Positions 8,801 through 17,724 are shown, counted from the first letter of the stretch. The stretch: DNA of 64,000 nt from Verrucomicrobiales bacterium (GCA_029213005.1 JARGPI010000013.1:1-64000); one strand, 5' to 3'. Notes: generated from the sequence alone by a model not told the origin. A program made the numbers and translations.

Positions 8801-10900
8801 CGCCTGCCCAACGAGTTTCATTTGCGCCCCAAACTGCGCCTCGCCCTCGATCCGACTGAGATCTTTTCGCCGATTCTTCAGCTTCGCCCGAACGCCATTG
8901 AGTTGCGCATAGATGGCCGAGATATCATCAATGATTCGGGTCGTCTCTGTTGCATCATCAATTCGCAGATTCCCCACGATATCGATCAGCATCTCCAGTT
9001 CCGATCCGGCAGAGTCAAGCTCTTCACCGATTTGATTGGCTTCGGCGACTTTCTTAATTTCCGAAATCAGACTTTCCTGATCCCCTATTTTCTTACGATA
9101 GGGATCGAGCGCTTCCGGTTTGAGTAAAAACTCTACACATTTCCGTGAAACTTTACCCGCAACCTCAACCAACTCCGACTCGAGTTCATCGATTCTCTCC
9201 CCATCGCTGTAACGCAACTCCCGAAGCGAGATTACCTCTCCACGCATTGAACGCAGGTCGGCGAGACTCTGAACGAAGCCCATGATATCATCAGGCTGAT
9301 TATAGGTCGCCTTTTTCGCAACCTCTTTTGCCCGGCGACTGACCTCACTGGTGCGCTCGGCCGTTGACTTGCGAATCCGCGACACCTTGTCGAACTCCGC
9401 GATGGCACTGTCCGCCGTCCCCCGGATTTCGGCGAGAGTATCCTTCAGGGAAAACGCCTCTTCATGCCCGCACCAGAAATAACTATCGATGACATCCCCG
9501 GATTTCCGGGTTAAATCGATATAGAGATCCGCGTAGGAATCATCCTTCCCGATCAAATTAATAATCTCGTAGCATTCCGCCATCGCTTTCACGATGTCGG
9601 CATTTCCAATTTTATAGAGATAACTGTCGTGATCCTGCTCCGCCCGGAAATCCCCGGCCATAAACGGAGTTCGCCAAACCTGAAGCACATGATGCTTCTG
9701 AGGCTCGACATCCTCCCGGAAGTAGACTAGTTCACCGTCCGGAAACAAACTGTAACCGTGACAGATAATCGGGTTATCCACCGCCTGATCGATGATGTTA
9801 TAAGACATCAGGATATACGATCCCAAAATCCGGTTATAGAAAACGTAGAGATAATCTTCGCCATTCGGCGAGGCCACTCTCCGCTCGAACAACATATCCT
9901 GAAGCTCAATCTGAAAGCGCTTCTCCTCACCGGTTTGCAACAGATAACCATCGGAGAAAATCAGACCATGATCTTCAGGCAGCAACACGCAGGAGTTGGC
10001 AATCGAATCAACCCGGCTGACTTTTTTTACCTTCTCATTATAAACCAGATATCGATAGTCTTTCTCCTGATAAGGAAGGATTTTGAGAAGAATCAGACTG
10101 CCCACGATAGCGTAGAAAATCTCCGCGTCGTCGAGCGTCTGATCCTCGTGAGTCACGCTTTCCGCATAGATCCCCTCTCCCGATGAAGTATTGTCCTCGA
10201 TCTTAACCGTGAGATCTCCACCCACCGTCTCGACAAAGAGCCGATCCTCGATTGAGATATGGGGATGATCCCCTTCGCGAAACATGCCGCGATGAGCCCG
10301 CACCCATTCAAAATCCTGCTGCGGCGGAAACCTATATTCATGATCGAACCGGTTACCGATATAGTTAAGTTTCCCCTCATCAGCGATCAGCCATTTGAAA
10401 CATTTGATATCATTGACATCCCGACCAATGCGGAAAGCCATATACAGATGAGCCCCGATCTGTAGAAACTTAACAAATGAAGTTTCGCGATAATATTTGT
10501 ACAAGTAGGCCAGGTCGGCCCGGAAGGCGGCATCACCAATGACGTCTATCCCCTGTTTCGCAAAGGTATGCGCTGCAGAATCATACTGATAAACGCTGAA
10601 GACATCTTCGACATCGGTAACTGACTTCAGGCCAATCTGGACATTGTAGCCGAAAAGAAATATCCCGGCACCAATCGACATGATATCGCGGGGAGAACAT
10701 TTGTGTTCTGTCGTAACCCGCTCAGTCGCAATCAGACTGGGCTCAACCGCCCCGAAGACCGCCTGCCTCTGGGCATTCAGCTTCCCGAGCCGGTCACGAA
10801 GTTCAACACCCTGACTGTTGAGGCGATTCCGGATTACCTCGTAGCTACCACCCTCAAGAGTGTTCTGAGGTTTTGCGTCCGTGTTAATAGTTTCCGTCAT
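5873..10900 (-). CDS. Giant AAA ATPase of the 'DNA repair ATPase' (DUF3686) type
   Basis: A protein of about 1675 residues. The N-terminal ~500 residues look beta-rich, possibly a propeller. The region from ~510 to ~880 is rich in predicted coiled coil, with many E/K/R heptads. A large uncharacterised region follows, then a single AAA domain near residues 1240-1450. The AAA domain carries Walker A SPPGYGKTTL (about residue 1280), Walker B VMIYLDDIQ, sensor-1 region VVMAGNPYTE and a following NRAD arginine. The layout matches proteins annotated as DNA repair ATPase/DUF3686; I know of no direct proof of a DNA repair role. The ATG at 10900 is chosen over the GTG at 10918 because a strong AAAGGGGGAA site sits 5 bases upstream. 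It is the third gene of a YqiJ-flotillin-ATPase operon. Confidence 0.82.
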   Translation of the reverse strand: MTETINTDAKPQNTLEGGSYEVIRNRLNSQGVELRDRLGKLNAQRQAVFGAVEPSLIATERVTTEHKCSPRDIMSIGAGIFLFGYNVQIGLKSVTDVEDVFSVYQYDSAAHTFAKQGIDVIGDAAFRADLAYLYKYYRETSFVKFLQIGAHLYMAFRIGRDVNDIKCFKWLIADEGKLNYIGNRFDHEYRFPPQQDFEWVRAHRGMFREGDHPHISIEDRLFVETVGGDLTVKIEDNTSSGEGIYAESVTHEDQTLDDAEIFYAIVGSLILLKILPYQEKDYRYLVYNEKVKKVSRVDSIANSCVLLPEDHGLIFSDGYLLQTGEEKRFQIELQDMLFERRVASPNGEDYLYVFYNRILGSYILMSYNIIDQAVDNPIICHGYSLFPDGELVYFREDVEPQKHHVLQVWRTPFMAGDFRAEQDHDSYLYKIGNADIVKAMAECYEIINLIGKDDSYADLYIDLTRKSGDVIDSYFWCGHEEAFSLKDTLAEIRGTADSAIAEFDKVSRIRKSTAERTSEVSRRAKEVAKKATYNQPDDIMGFVQSLADLRSMRGEVISLRELRYSDGERIDELESELVEVAGKVSRKCVEFLLKPEALDPYRKKIGDQESLISEIKKVAEANQIGEELDSAGSELEMLIDIVGNLRIDDATETTRIIDDISAIYAQLNGVRAKLKNRRKDLSRIEGEAQFGAQMKLVGQAVVSYLDLCDSADKCDEYLSKSMVQLEELEGRFAEFEEYIEEIVSKRDEIYNAFESRKVQLVESRNKRANRLVKSADRILATVQHRIGGFDEVAAINGYLAGDLMVEKVRDIVEELIGMGDSVKADDLQTRLKTLREDAVRQLKDRKELFVDGENVIRLGNHNFNVNRQELELSIVPHDGHPCFHLAGTDFFEPITDEVFLNASDVSDMSVSSENRNLYRAEYLAAVFLEHVNEKRLPWVEMLIDQKIAEIQAFMAGRYTEGYTKGVHDQDAVKIFDKLFEVDQKAGLLRYLPGVRALAILYWNSAKEDPDKALLELKLKALSALSAKFPDQVKSEAHISSLSEELTEFLTLNRKYLGELAGLSVDSAAEYLFFELLSAGVLTASEGAGKVIHDFGHYLSTKRLEKAFTDSIATMEGNLIAQYETYRDWMMTVFDSADYRHKDLMYEAAALLAAKSYEHRAVRELNGEAEIGNMTGSHHLLKENTYYFDYLDFQKRIGHFRRVVAPKFLTYQETKGQLIEKRRDEMRLGEFKPKVMSSFVRNRLLDRVYLPLIGDNLAKQMGTAGDESRTDRMGMLLLISPPGYGKTTLMEYVANRLGVTFMKINGPAIGHEVTSLDPEDAPNASAREEIFKLNLSLEMGDNVMIYLDDIQHCNPEFLQKFISLCDAQRKIEGIWKGKPKTFDLRGKKVCVVMAGNPYTESGGKFQIPDMLANRADTYNLGDIIGSHSGDFEASYIENCITSNPILSRLSSQGQSDVYAIMKIAEAGSQKGVDFEGNYAVEEIDEMVNVMKKIMRVRDTILRVNLEYIRSAAMEDAYRTEPPFRLQGSYRNMNRLAEKMLPVMTDQEVEVAILDHYENESQTLTTGAEANLLKFREMEGLLTDEESARWDEIKRKFSRNLLLGGQGENDPVSRVIGSLSQINESLGHMSGPKIEQLESVIAGLRAVPVNVEIKVLPVEQRVPDEPPLAFEHDVEQS

Positions 10901-10903
10901 AAG

Positions 10904-10913
10904 TTCCCCCTTT
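10904..10913 (-). promoter_or_regulatory. Strong ribosome binding site of the giant ATPase
   Basis: On the minus strand AAAGGGGGAA lies 5 bases before the ATG at 10900. It falls inside the longer open frame that could start at 10918, so it decides in favour of the shorter start. It stands out because many genes in the window have no recognisable Shine-Dalgarno sequence. Confidence 0.7.
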
Positions 10914-10986
10914 ACCATTCATCATTGGTTATGAGCCAGGTTGCCACTCCCGGGGGGAATGACATACCTGACACCATTTCCGGAAC

Positions 10987-13038
10987 TTAGGACAGACCTG
11001 TGATCCGATTGATTACATCACCGGCGTTGTTTTCCGATACCCCGAACCGCTTCGCTGCATTCAGCACGCTGCTCATGTTGCTTTTGGTATCACCATCCGC
11101 TTCGGTCATTAACCGGGTCAACAAAGCGCTCAAGGTCAGGTTTTTGAGATCTTCACTGGAGACCCCGAAACGATCGACCCATTCCCGGACCTGACTTTCG
11201 AAATAGGTTCCATCTCCGTTGAAGAAGGTCTCTTTCACATCAGTCAGCGTCCTGCTGTTATCCACAAGACGGTCCACCGCTTTACCCGAAGTAATCGCGC
11301 TGGTGATCTTATCGAAGAACTGAGCTTCGCCACCGACGATATCGATTTTGGCACTTCTGAGAGCCTCGCCCATAACTTCCGCCTGACGAGCCGCAATGGC
11401 TTCGCGAACCGCAATCTCAGCCAGCTCAACCTCTTTAGCTTTCTCAAGCTCAAGCTTGAACTCTTCATGCTCTTTACCAGCTTCATTGAATTTCTTCATT
11501 GCCTCAGCTTTCGCATCAATACCGGCTGCCTCCGCGTTGGCTTTCGCCTCAATCACTTCAGCTTCACCTCTACCGGGAGCAGCGGTTTCGGCCGCAATAC
11601 CTTCTGCCATCGTTTTCTTGGCAATCGAAAGTTTCTCCGATGCAGTCTGTTCAGCTTCAGAAGCAATAATGATTTCCTCTGCTCTCATTTCAGCGGCCTG
11701 CTTGTCAGCTTCCGCGGCTTTGATCGTTTCATACATCAACTGATCAGCCCGCAACTCAGCTGCGGTTTTCTCAGCTTCCGCTTCTTTGATCTTACGAATC
11801 AACACCTCTTCCGCTTCCTTCTCGGCAGCGGTAACAGCGACACTCTTCTCACGCTCGGCAGTCGCAAAAGCCTCGGTATCGAGAATCTTCTGCTGTTCTT
11901 CGACCACGTTCTTCTCGACCATGACACGCTCGCGAATCACGTCCTGAATATTCTTCTTCTCGATCTCGACAGACTTCTCTTTCTCGATCTCTTTCAGAGT
12001 CGTGACCCTTTCGCGATCAATTGACTCCAGCTCCTGGTCCCGCTTGACACGTTCCTGCTCAACGACATCGGTCCGTTCTTTATTTCTCTGAGCCACTAGT
12101 ACTTCACGCTCTTTATTCTGAATCGCGATTTCGATTTCCTCTTCCGTAGCGATCCGGGCGCGTTCCGATTTGAGACGCTCCTCTTCCTGAACTTTCGCCG
12201 ACTCCGCTTCCTCACGGGCCCGCACAGTCGCCACTTCACGGGCCTGTTTGGCGACCGCTTCTTCCTGCTGACGCTCCAGCTCAAGAATCGCTTCTTTCGC
12301 TTCCACATCCTGCTGCTTTATGACCCGCTCTTTATCTCTCTGAATCGAGTTTGCCAGTTTGGCCTGAGTTGCGGTGAGTTCGGTAATCTTTTTGATACCT
12401 TCCGCATCGAGAATGTTGTCAGGATCCAGCGATTCGATCGGTGTCTGCTCAAGGTGATCGATCGCACAGTCATCAAGAACAAACCCATTGAGGTCCGTAC
12501 CGATCACTTTCACGATCTCATCCCGAAACGTGTCCCGCTCTTCATACAACTCGATAAAATCGAAGCGTTTTCCGACGGTTTTCAGCGCTTCCGAAAATTT
12601 GGCATCAAAAAGCGTCGCGATTCCCTGCTCACTGGAGGCCCGGTCGCAACCGATCGAACTCGCTACATTTTTGACATCGTCATTCAAATTATTAACCCGC
12701 ACGAAAAACACGACATTGATATCGGCACGCATGTTATCTTTACAGATCAAACCGTTCTGAGCACGCCGATCCACTTCGATACGCTTCACCGATATATCCA
12801 TTTCCTCGTATCGATGAAATACAGGAAAGACGATCATTTTATCAAAAGCCACTTCAGTTCCGCCGATACCAGTACGAATTCCGGCGAAACCTTTTTTCAC
12901 TTTTTTCAGGAAGGTTGCATACACGATACAAACCGCGAGGAGCAGACCGAGGATCAAAGCAATCCCGGTTGCAAACACCATCACCCCACTTGGAAGCCCA
13001 AGTATAGCAACAGCGTTAGGTAGTAATGAGGTAGTCAT
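10987..13038 (-). CDS. Flotillin-family (SPFH/band 7) membrane scaffold protein, YqiK-like
   Basis: A 683-residue protein. It has an N-terminal membrane segment (about residues 15-42), then an SPFH/band 7 domain to about residue 220, then a very long charged helical region (about 220-560) rich in Ala/Glu/Lys/Arg heptads. This helix contains the Q-R-D-K-E-R-V-I-K-Q-Q-D-V-E-A segment typical of flotillins. The C-terminal ~90 residues are globular and follow the flotillin core. Bacterial flotillins oligomerise on the inner face of the membrane and organise microdomains. It lies between the YqiJ-like gene (38 bp) and the giant ATPase (about 86 bp), matching the E. coli yqiJ-yqiK gene order with an added ATPase. 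Confidence 0.88.
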   Translation of the reverse strand: MTTSLLPNAVAILGLPSGVMVFATGIALILGLLLAVCIVYATFLKKVKKGFAGIRTGIGGTEVAFDKMIVFPVFHRYEEMDISVKRIEVDRRAQNGLICKDNMRADINVVFFVRVNNLNDDVKNVASSIGCDRASSEQGIATLFDAKFSEALKTVGKRFDFIELYEERDTFRDEIVKVIGTDLNGFVLDDCAIDHLEQTPIESLDPDNILDAEGIKKITELTATQAKLANSIQRDKERVIKQQDVEAKEAILELERQQEEAVAKQAREVATVRAREEAESAKVQEEERLKSERARIATEEEIEIAIQNKEREVLVAQRNKERTDVVEQERVKRDQELESIDRERVTTLKEIEKEKSVEIEKKNIQDVIRERVMVEKNVVEEQQKILDTEAFATAEREKSVAVTAAEKEAEEVLIRKIKEAEAEKTAAELRADQLMYETIKAAEADKQAAEMRAEEIIIASEAEQTASEKLSIAKKTMAEGIAAETAAPGRGEAEVIEAKANAEAAGIDAKAEAMKKFNEAGKEHEEFKLELEKAKEVELAEIAVREAIAARQAEVMGEALRSAKIDIVGGEAQFFDKITSAITSGKAVDRLVDNSRTLTDVKETFFNGDGTYFESQVREWVDRFGVSSEDLKNLTLSALLTRLMTEADGDTKSNMSSVLNAAKRFGVSENNAGDVINRITGLS

Positions 13039-13076
13039 ATATATTCTTATTTGTTATAAACGTAATAATTACAAGT

Positions 13077-13721
13077 TTAAAGTGCTCTTACTATATAGTT
13101 TTCCGAGTCTTCAATTTTGGAAACCACAAGCACCTGAGCGCCTTTTTTTAGTTTTTGATCCTGATTAGAGATCACCGCATTCAGGACGAGAGGCCGCCCG
13201 TCAAAATCGATTTGCACCCGCCCGAACTCGTGATCCAGCGAAGCGGAGACCACCACAGCCTGTTCCCCGATGATGGCAGCCGGGGCTTCTTTAGCCTTCA
13301 GCATTTTCATAACGGGCCGCAATGGACGCACCAACAATCGTGTCGAAACAAAACCGACCACCGCAACCGGCAGCAAAAGCATAGTTGCCTGAGTCCCTGA
13401 CTCGAGGGGATTAAAATACATATTTGCAATCAAATTAAAGACCCAGACCATGACAACAAAGACCGAGAGTACAAACATCATTGGAGCGTCGGCAAAACCG
13501 GCAAAGCGCATCGCCGAGTTTACAAAGTTACCGGACGCCGCATCCACACCTTCTTCATGACCTGATTCAGCATCCGTATCGACATCCAGATCAAAATCGC
13601 CACCAATATCTATATCGACCAGACCAAGGAGAGCGACCACCCAATATAATATCACGACACCTAGCAGTATAGTTAACGGAAGATTATATCCCTTTATTGA
13701 TTCCTGTAACAGTTCCAGCAT
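13077..13721 (-). CDS. YqiJ-like membrane protein with C-terminal OB-fold (NfeD-related)
   Basis: A 214-residue protein with a hydrophobic segment at about residues 15-38 and an acidic linker (DIDIGGDFDLDVDTDAE). Two further membrane segments lie around 72-115. The C-terminal ~65 residues are beta-rich and match the OB-fold seen in YqiJ/NfeD proteins (GEQAVVVSASLDHEFGRVQIDFDGRPLVLNA). These proteins are regular partners of flotillins and are thought to help organise or position them. It is the first gene of the flotillin/ATPase operon, so any promoter should lie in 13722-13860, an AT-rich stretch in which I see no convincing -35/-10 pair. Confidence 0.82.
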   Translation of the reverse strand: MLELLQESIKGYNLPLTILLGVVILYWVVALLGLVDIDIGGDFDLDVDTDAESGHEEGVDAASGNFVNSAMRFAGFADAPMMFVLSVFVVMVWVFNLIANMYFNPLESGTQATMLLLPVAVVGFVSTRLLVRPLRPVMKMLKAKEAPAAIIGEQAVVVSASLDHEFGRVQIDFDGRPLVLNAVISNQDQKLKKGAQVLVVSKIEDSENYIVRAL

Positions 13722-13933
13722 AGTAGTAAGTATACGAAGTCTCTCTTCTTTTCAAAGAGTGATTCTGTAGATAAGCGATCGGAGTATATAGTTATCGCCC
13801 CTATTTCCGACACGCTTTTATAGTAAAGGTTTAAGCAAATAGAGCCCATTACAATTGATCGAAAGTTTTGTAAAAATTTGTAAGACATCATTTCACTTGT
13901 GTTCTCTCGCTCTTTCAGGCAAAGTTGGCTGTG

Positions 13934-14413
13934 ATGGAATCCCACGAAGTGTTAAAAGAAGCTTTCGAAAGTCCCACGACCAGCCCGAAGGAAATCGCAT
14001 CAGAAATGGGCGTTTCCCTTTCTCTGGTTTACAAGTGGGCACAGCCCCATAACGAATCCGGATCGGGGAGTAAGAATCCGCTGGACCGGGTTCAGCAGCT
14101 GGTCGAGTTAACCAAGCACCCCGGAATCGTCGAATGGCTCTGTCATCAGGCCGGTGGTTATTACGTGCGAAATCCGCAGAGCAACTGCTCAGAGGGTTAC
14201 GAAGTGGTTCCGGCCACACACGAAATCGTCGCTCAGTTTGCGGGTCTCTTGAATGTGGTCGCTCAGGCAGCGATGGATAACACCATCACTCCTGACGAAT
14301 CAGCCGATATCCGCGTGGTTTGGGACAAGCTGAAAGCCTACTGCGAGGGCTTTGTCCGCTGTTGTGAAGAAGGCGATTTCGAACAGATCCAGAAAGATCT
14401 TTCGAACCGCTAA
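13934..14413 (+). CDS. Small helix-turn-helix protein, CII-like
   Basis: A 159-residue protein with an N-terminal helix-turn-helix at about residues 15-36 (SPKEIASEMGVSLSLVYKWAQP). The rest is mainly helical, with cysteines in the middle and near the end. The HTH arrangement recalls phage CII-type regulators, but no phage genes surround it, so it is more likely a chromosomal regulator. The ATG at 13934 is chosen; a GTG one codon earlier is equally possible. It converges on the SHD1 protease gene with 34 bp between the stops. Its target is unknown. Confidence 0.65.
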   Translation: MESHEVLKEAFESPTTSPKEIASEMGVSLSLVYKWAQPHNESGSGSKNPLDRVQQLVELTKHPGIVEWLCHQAGGYYVRNPQSNCSEGYEVVPATHEIVAQFAGLLNVVAQAAMDNTITPDESADIRVVWDKLKAYCEGFVRCCEEGDFEQIQKDLSNR

Positions 14414-14447
14414 TTTTTCCGATCCCCGGAAGCTACTCGGCAGGAAG

Positions 14448-15677
14448 CTACTCAGTAAATTCGATTTTCAGACCTTCGCTTCGCCAGGCGTCTGCGAGGT
14501 CTTTTTCCAGCTGCTCATAGCTTCGCTCTCTCAACAGGTGCTTCTCGCGGGCGAGCTTTCCATCATCGCCGCGATTACCACTCGTGATTTCTTTGAGAAA
14601 TTCAACGAGGTGAGTCCCGTTCCCTTCACCATCGAGACGGAGGAAATAGTAGGCCAGTATGTTGGCACTGTCGTAATTCCGCCCACCCCGACCACTGGCC
14701 AGGTCGGAAGACCATTCGCCGTGGGTGATTGTCATGAGCCGCTCCAGATTCAACATCGTATAATCCCGGCCCCGACCTCTCGTCACCTCTTCCGCGACCG
14801 AACGATTCATGGAATTGAGCTTAAACCTTCCGTTATTATAATCCTGAGAGGAGACCACTTCCGCGAGCCCCTCCGACAGCCAAACCGGCATCGCAGAGGC
14901 CAGCCAGCGCATCATCACCTGATGCACAATTTCGTGAGTTAGCGTCGTACTCCGCTTCTTGTGATCGACGATAAAGCGGGTCCCGGTGTATTCGACGCCC
15001 AAATTGGACAGCGGGACCTTGATCATCCCGCTCATTTCCTGCCCCCGCCGACGCCAAGTAAACATGCCTCCACTCCCCGGCATACCACCATCCGAGTAAT
15101 AATCGTCTTTCGACATGTAGAGTTTGGTCTTGTAAAAACCGTTTTCACTGGCTCCGGGCGCAAGACCGATCGGCATCTGATCCACAAATGCGTAAGTCGC
15201 CTCGAAGATCCGGGCAAATTCACGAACCACACTGGTCGAGAGACGGTCCGGGGAATGAAACTCGAAGTGCGGCGTTCGATACAAAAACTGCTCTTTCCCG
15301 TCGTCGTCCTTCGATTCAACGATTTCGATCTGATCGAGACTTAACTCAGCCACAACATATTGAGGCCACTCCCCCAGTTTCAAATTATCAAAATTGCCCA
15401 AAGTCATCGCCTGAGGTTTGCCATTTTCTTCCGACGGCTTTGCGGCGGCCATTTTATTGGCCCAGTCCTTGGCGAAGAGCTGATCGGCGGTCGAAAGTTT
15501 GTCGAGCGACAGTTCAAATTCACCCCGGGAAGTCCTCAGCCGGACAATCTCGCCATTCAGCTCTAAAATGGTCGCTTCAATCACTCTCCCGTCGGCACTG
15601 GTCCAGTTTCGAGTTTCTGCACAGGCCAGTGACGTGATGAAAATCAGAAAAATCGCGAGAATTCCGGGAAAAGCCAT
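14448..15677 (-). CDS. Secreted SHD1-domain gluzincin-type metalloprotease
   Basis: A 409-residue protein with an N-terminal signal peptide (MAFPGILAIFLIFITSLACA). An SLA1 homology domain 1 follows (about residues 20-70: RNWTSADGRVIEATI through ELSLDKLSTADQLFAKDW). In PVC bacteria this domain is common on secreted proteins. The C-terminal part carries an HExxH zinc motif, THEIVHQ (H248, E249, H252). A conserved WLSEGLAE follows about 16 residues later, with E269 as the likely third ligand, the gluzincin arrangement seen in DUF1570-like proteins. The start at 15677 is chosen because it opens a clean signal peptide; the frame continues upstream to 15992 but would overlap the divergent sigma gene and its promoter. 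Substrate unknown. Confidence 0.75.
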   Translation of the reverse strand: MAFPGILAIFLIFITSLACAETRNWTSADGRVIEATILELNGEIVRLRTSRGEFELSLDKLSTADQLFAKDWANKMAAAKPSEENGKPQAMTLGNFDNLKLGEWPQYVVAELSLDQIEIVESKDDDGKEQFLYRTPHFEFHSPDRLSTSVVREFARIFEATYAFVDQMPIGLAPGASENGFYKTKLYMSKDDYYSDGGMPGSGGMFTWRRRGQEMSGMIKVPLSNLGVEYTGTRFIVDHKKRSTTLTHEIVHQVMMRWLASAMPVWLSEGLAEVVSSQDYNNGRFKLNSMNRSVAEEVTRGRGRDYTMLNLERLMTITHGEWSSDLASGRGGRNYDSANILAYYFLRLDGEGNGTHLVEFLKEITSGNRGDDGKLAREKHLLRERSYEQLEKDLADAWRSEGLKIEFTE

Positions 15678-15728
15678 CGAGCAATCTAGAGGTTTCGTTC
15701 CGGAATTCAAATAAAACGACAGGGCGCA

Positions 15729-15744
15729 ATTACAGGGTACAGTC
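15729..15744. repeat. Solitary GTACCCTGTAC-type repeat unit, copy B
   Basis: TTACAGGGTAC at 15730-15740, followed by AGT, is a single unit of the dispersed motif in reverse orientation. Neighbouring sequence at plus or minus 22 bp does not match, so this is a solitary or decayed copy. It lies between the divergent protease gene (start 15677) and the ECF sigma factor gene (start 15824). Confidence 0.5.
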
Positions 15745-15823
15745 CCCGTTTCCGGACAGGATTTCCCGGTTTCTTTGCATTTTTTTGTCCAAAATTTCGG
15801 AGCTGCGGACCTATACTCTCTAC

Positions 15824-16351
15824 ATGGATGATATCCGGACAGAAGAGTTCCTGCGAAACCTCGCGCAGCATGAGCGATCGGTCTCATCCTATGTTTACGG
15901 CCTGGTACCCAACCGGGCGGATGCGGACGAAATCCTGCAGGAAACGAAAATCGTGACCTGGAAAAAGTTCGATGATTTTCAGACAGGGACAAATTTCAGC
16001 GCCTGGGCACGTAAAATCGCGCTTGGTATCATCCTGAATCACCGGAGATCGATCAAGCGCCGGAAAACGACACCGACCGAAAGCGCGTTCATCGAAGCGG
16101 TCGCTGCCGAGATGGATCGGTTCGATACTGCGGCAGATCTCCGGACCGATGCACTCGAAACCTGTCTGAAGAAACTCCCCGTGACTCATCGGGAATTGAT
16201 TCTCTGGCGCTACTACGAAGATGAAGAAATTTCAGAAATAGCCGACAAAGCGAACCGCACCGAAACTGCGGTCTACCGAATGCTAAGCCGCATTCGCAAA
16301 ACCCTTCAGGAATGTATTAGCGCCGAATACGGAAGAGGAACCGAAGCATGA
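15824..16351 (+). CDS. ECF RNA polymerase sigma factor
   Basis: A 175-residue extracytoplasmic-function sigma factor. Region 2 contains RADADEILQETKIVTWKKFDDF and SAWARKIALGIILNHRRS, and region 4 contains LPVTHRELILWRYYEDEEISEIA followed by an HTH (TETAVYRMLSRIRKTL). This variant is of the type expanded in Planctomycetes and Verrucomicrobia. ATG 15824 is used; the upstream TTG at 15785 would add residues not belonging to region 2. Its stop overlaps the FecR gene start as ATGA, so the two are translationally coupled. It presumably drives the operon that it begins. Confidence 0.9.
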   Translation: MDDIRTEEFLRNLAQHERSVSSYVYGLVPNRADADEILQETKIVTWKKFDDFQTGTNFSAWARKIALGIILNHRRSIKRRKTTPTESAFIEAVAAEMDRFDTAADLRTDALETCLKKLPVTHRELILWRYYEDEEISEIADKANRTETAVYRMLSRIRKTLQECISAEYGRGTEA

Positions 16352-17724
16352 ATCACGAAGACAAAATACAAGCCGCGCTCAACGGCGAACTGAGCGAGTC
16401 GGAACTGGATTCGTTTCAAAATGAGGTCTTAAACGACCCAAAACTTCTGGAGGAATACGCGGAAGCAGCGTGGTTGAACGGCCAGCTCCAGGCGATGGGC
16501 GGCTCGCTACCTTCAGTTTTAAAAACGCCCCCTCCGGAAGCGACTCCTTCCCGGAAGCGGCCGGTTCACAGATATCTCCCCAGCCTGACGAGTATCGCGG
16601 CAGCGTTCATCGGCGCCGCTTTGACCTGGCTTCTGGTGAGTCATTTTTCCGGAGAACGACCCGTCTATGTCGCGACGATTATTGAGTCAGAAGGTTGCCA
16701 GTGGGCGGGTTCCGACCTCCCCACCGCCAAGGGCTCCCGACTGCAGGCCGGGAAACTCGCTCTCACAGCCGGAATGGCGACCTTGCGATTCGACAGCGGA
16801 GCTGAAATTGTGATCGAGGCACCCGCCACCCTGGAAGTGGAATCGAGCATGCGTTGCCGGTTGATCGAAGGCTCGCTGGTCGCAGAGGTTCCGGACTCAG
16901 CCCACGGTTTCACCGTCGATGCCCCGCAGCTGGAAGTTGTTGACCTCGGGACCCGGTTCGGTCTGACGACCAATCAATTTGGAAAATCACACGTCCTCGT
17001 CTTTGAGGGTGAAGTCGAAGTCACTCGTGAAGGCGATACCAAAGCCACCAGCCTTAAAACCGGTAATGCCCTGGTTAATGGAGCGGATGTGCGACCTCCC
17101 GACGAGGAAATTTTGCGCAACCACGAACCGGCACGCCGCGAAGGTTGGATTTCGTTCGAAGCCCGGAAAGACAGCTTTGTCCGGAAAGGCATGAATGAAT
17201 CCCGCTTCGGCTCATCACCTCTCATGATGGTGAAAGAAACCGATCTCGCTGAAAACAACCGACGACGGGGGATCATGAGCTTTGACCTCTCGGCTCATCC
17301 CACCATTGATATTGAATCCGCGGAACTCTCACTGGAAGTGGAATCGAGCGGGCTCGGATTTTCCACCCTCGTCCCCGACTCCCGCTTCGCGATCTACGGC
17401 GTGATTGATGACAGCCTCGATCAGTGGGAGGAAAACAATGTGACCTGGGAAAACCTCCCCGGCGTGACCGACGCCGCGATCATCCCCGAACTGACGACCA
17501 AACTCGGGACCTTTGAAATTCTGAGAGGTGCCTCCGCCGCTACCTCCGTAAAAATGAACTCCCCGGAAATCGCCGACTACCTTCGGAACGACGGTAACCG
17601 GATCGCCACCTTTTTAATCGTTCGTGAGACCGGAGAATACGAGAATCAGGGCCTTGTCCATGCATTCGCCACCCGCGAACATCCTACTGCTAAAGCTCCG
17701 ACCCTTTACTTAAAACCAAGATGA
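16348..17724 (+). CDS. FecR-domain transmembrane protein (putative sigma regulator)
   Basis: A 458-residue protein. A cytoplasmic N-terminal segment of ~70 residues could bind the sigma factor, and a membrane helix lies around residues 77-97 (SIAAAFIGAALTWLLVSHF). An outside FecR domain follows at about 130-230 (LQAGKLALTAGMATLRFDSG and FTVDAPQLEVVDLGTRFGL). The C-terminal ~190 residues look beta-rich and resemble the DNRLRE-type carbohydrate-binding modules, beginning SFEARKDSFVRKG. The family pairs with ECF sigma factors as an anti-sigma/sensor. Coupled by overlap both to the sigma gene and to the next gene. Confidence 0.82.
   Translation: MNHEDKIQAALNGELSESELDSFQNEVLNDPKLLEEYAEAAWLNGQLQAMGGSLPSVLKTPPPEATPSRKRPVHRYLPSLTSIAAAFIGAALTWLLVSHFSGERPVYVATIIESEGCQWAGSDLPTAKGSRLQAGKLALTAGMATLRFDSGAEIVIEAPATLEVESSMRCRLIEGSLVAEVPDSAHGFTVDAPQLEVVDLGTRFGLTTNQFGKSHVLVFEGEVEVTREGDTKATSLKTGNALVNGADVRPPDEEILRNHEPARREGWISFEARKDSFVRKGMNESRFGSSPLMMVKETDLAENNRRRGIMSFDLSAHPTIDIESAELSLEVESSGLGFSTLVPDSRFAIYGVIDDSLDQWEENNVTWENLPGVTDAAIIPELTTKLGTFEILRGASAATSVKMNSPEIADYLRNDGNRIATFLIVRETGEYENQGLVHAFATREHPTAKAPTLYLKPR

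Noticed and set aside
13694..13945. 83-codon minus-strand frame at the 5' end of the YqiJ-like gene and in the gap to the HTH gene
   Set aside because: Overlaps both neighbouring genes, with no RBS and no family match.
13934..14413. Prophage remnant suggested by a CII-like HTH protein
   Set aside because: No other phage genes, integrase or attachment sites nearby.
15681..15992. Longer N-terminus for the SHD1 protease
   Set aside because: Would overlap the sigma gene's start and the promoter region and place ~105 residues ahead of a clean signal peptide.
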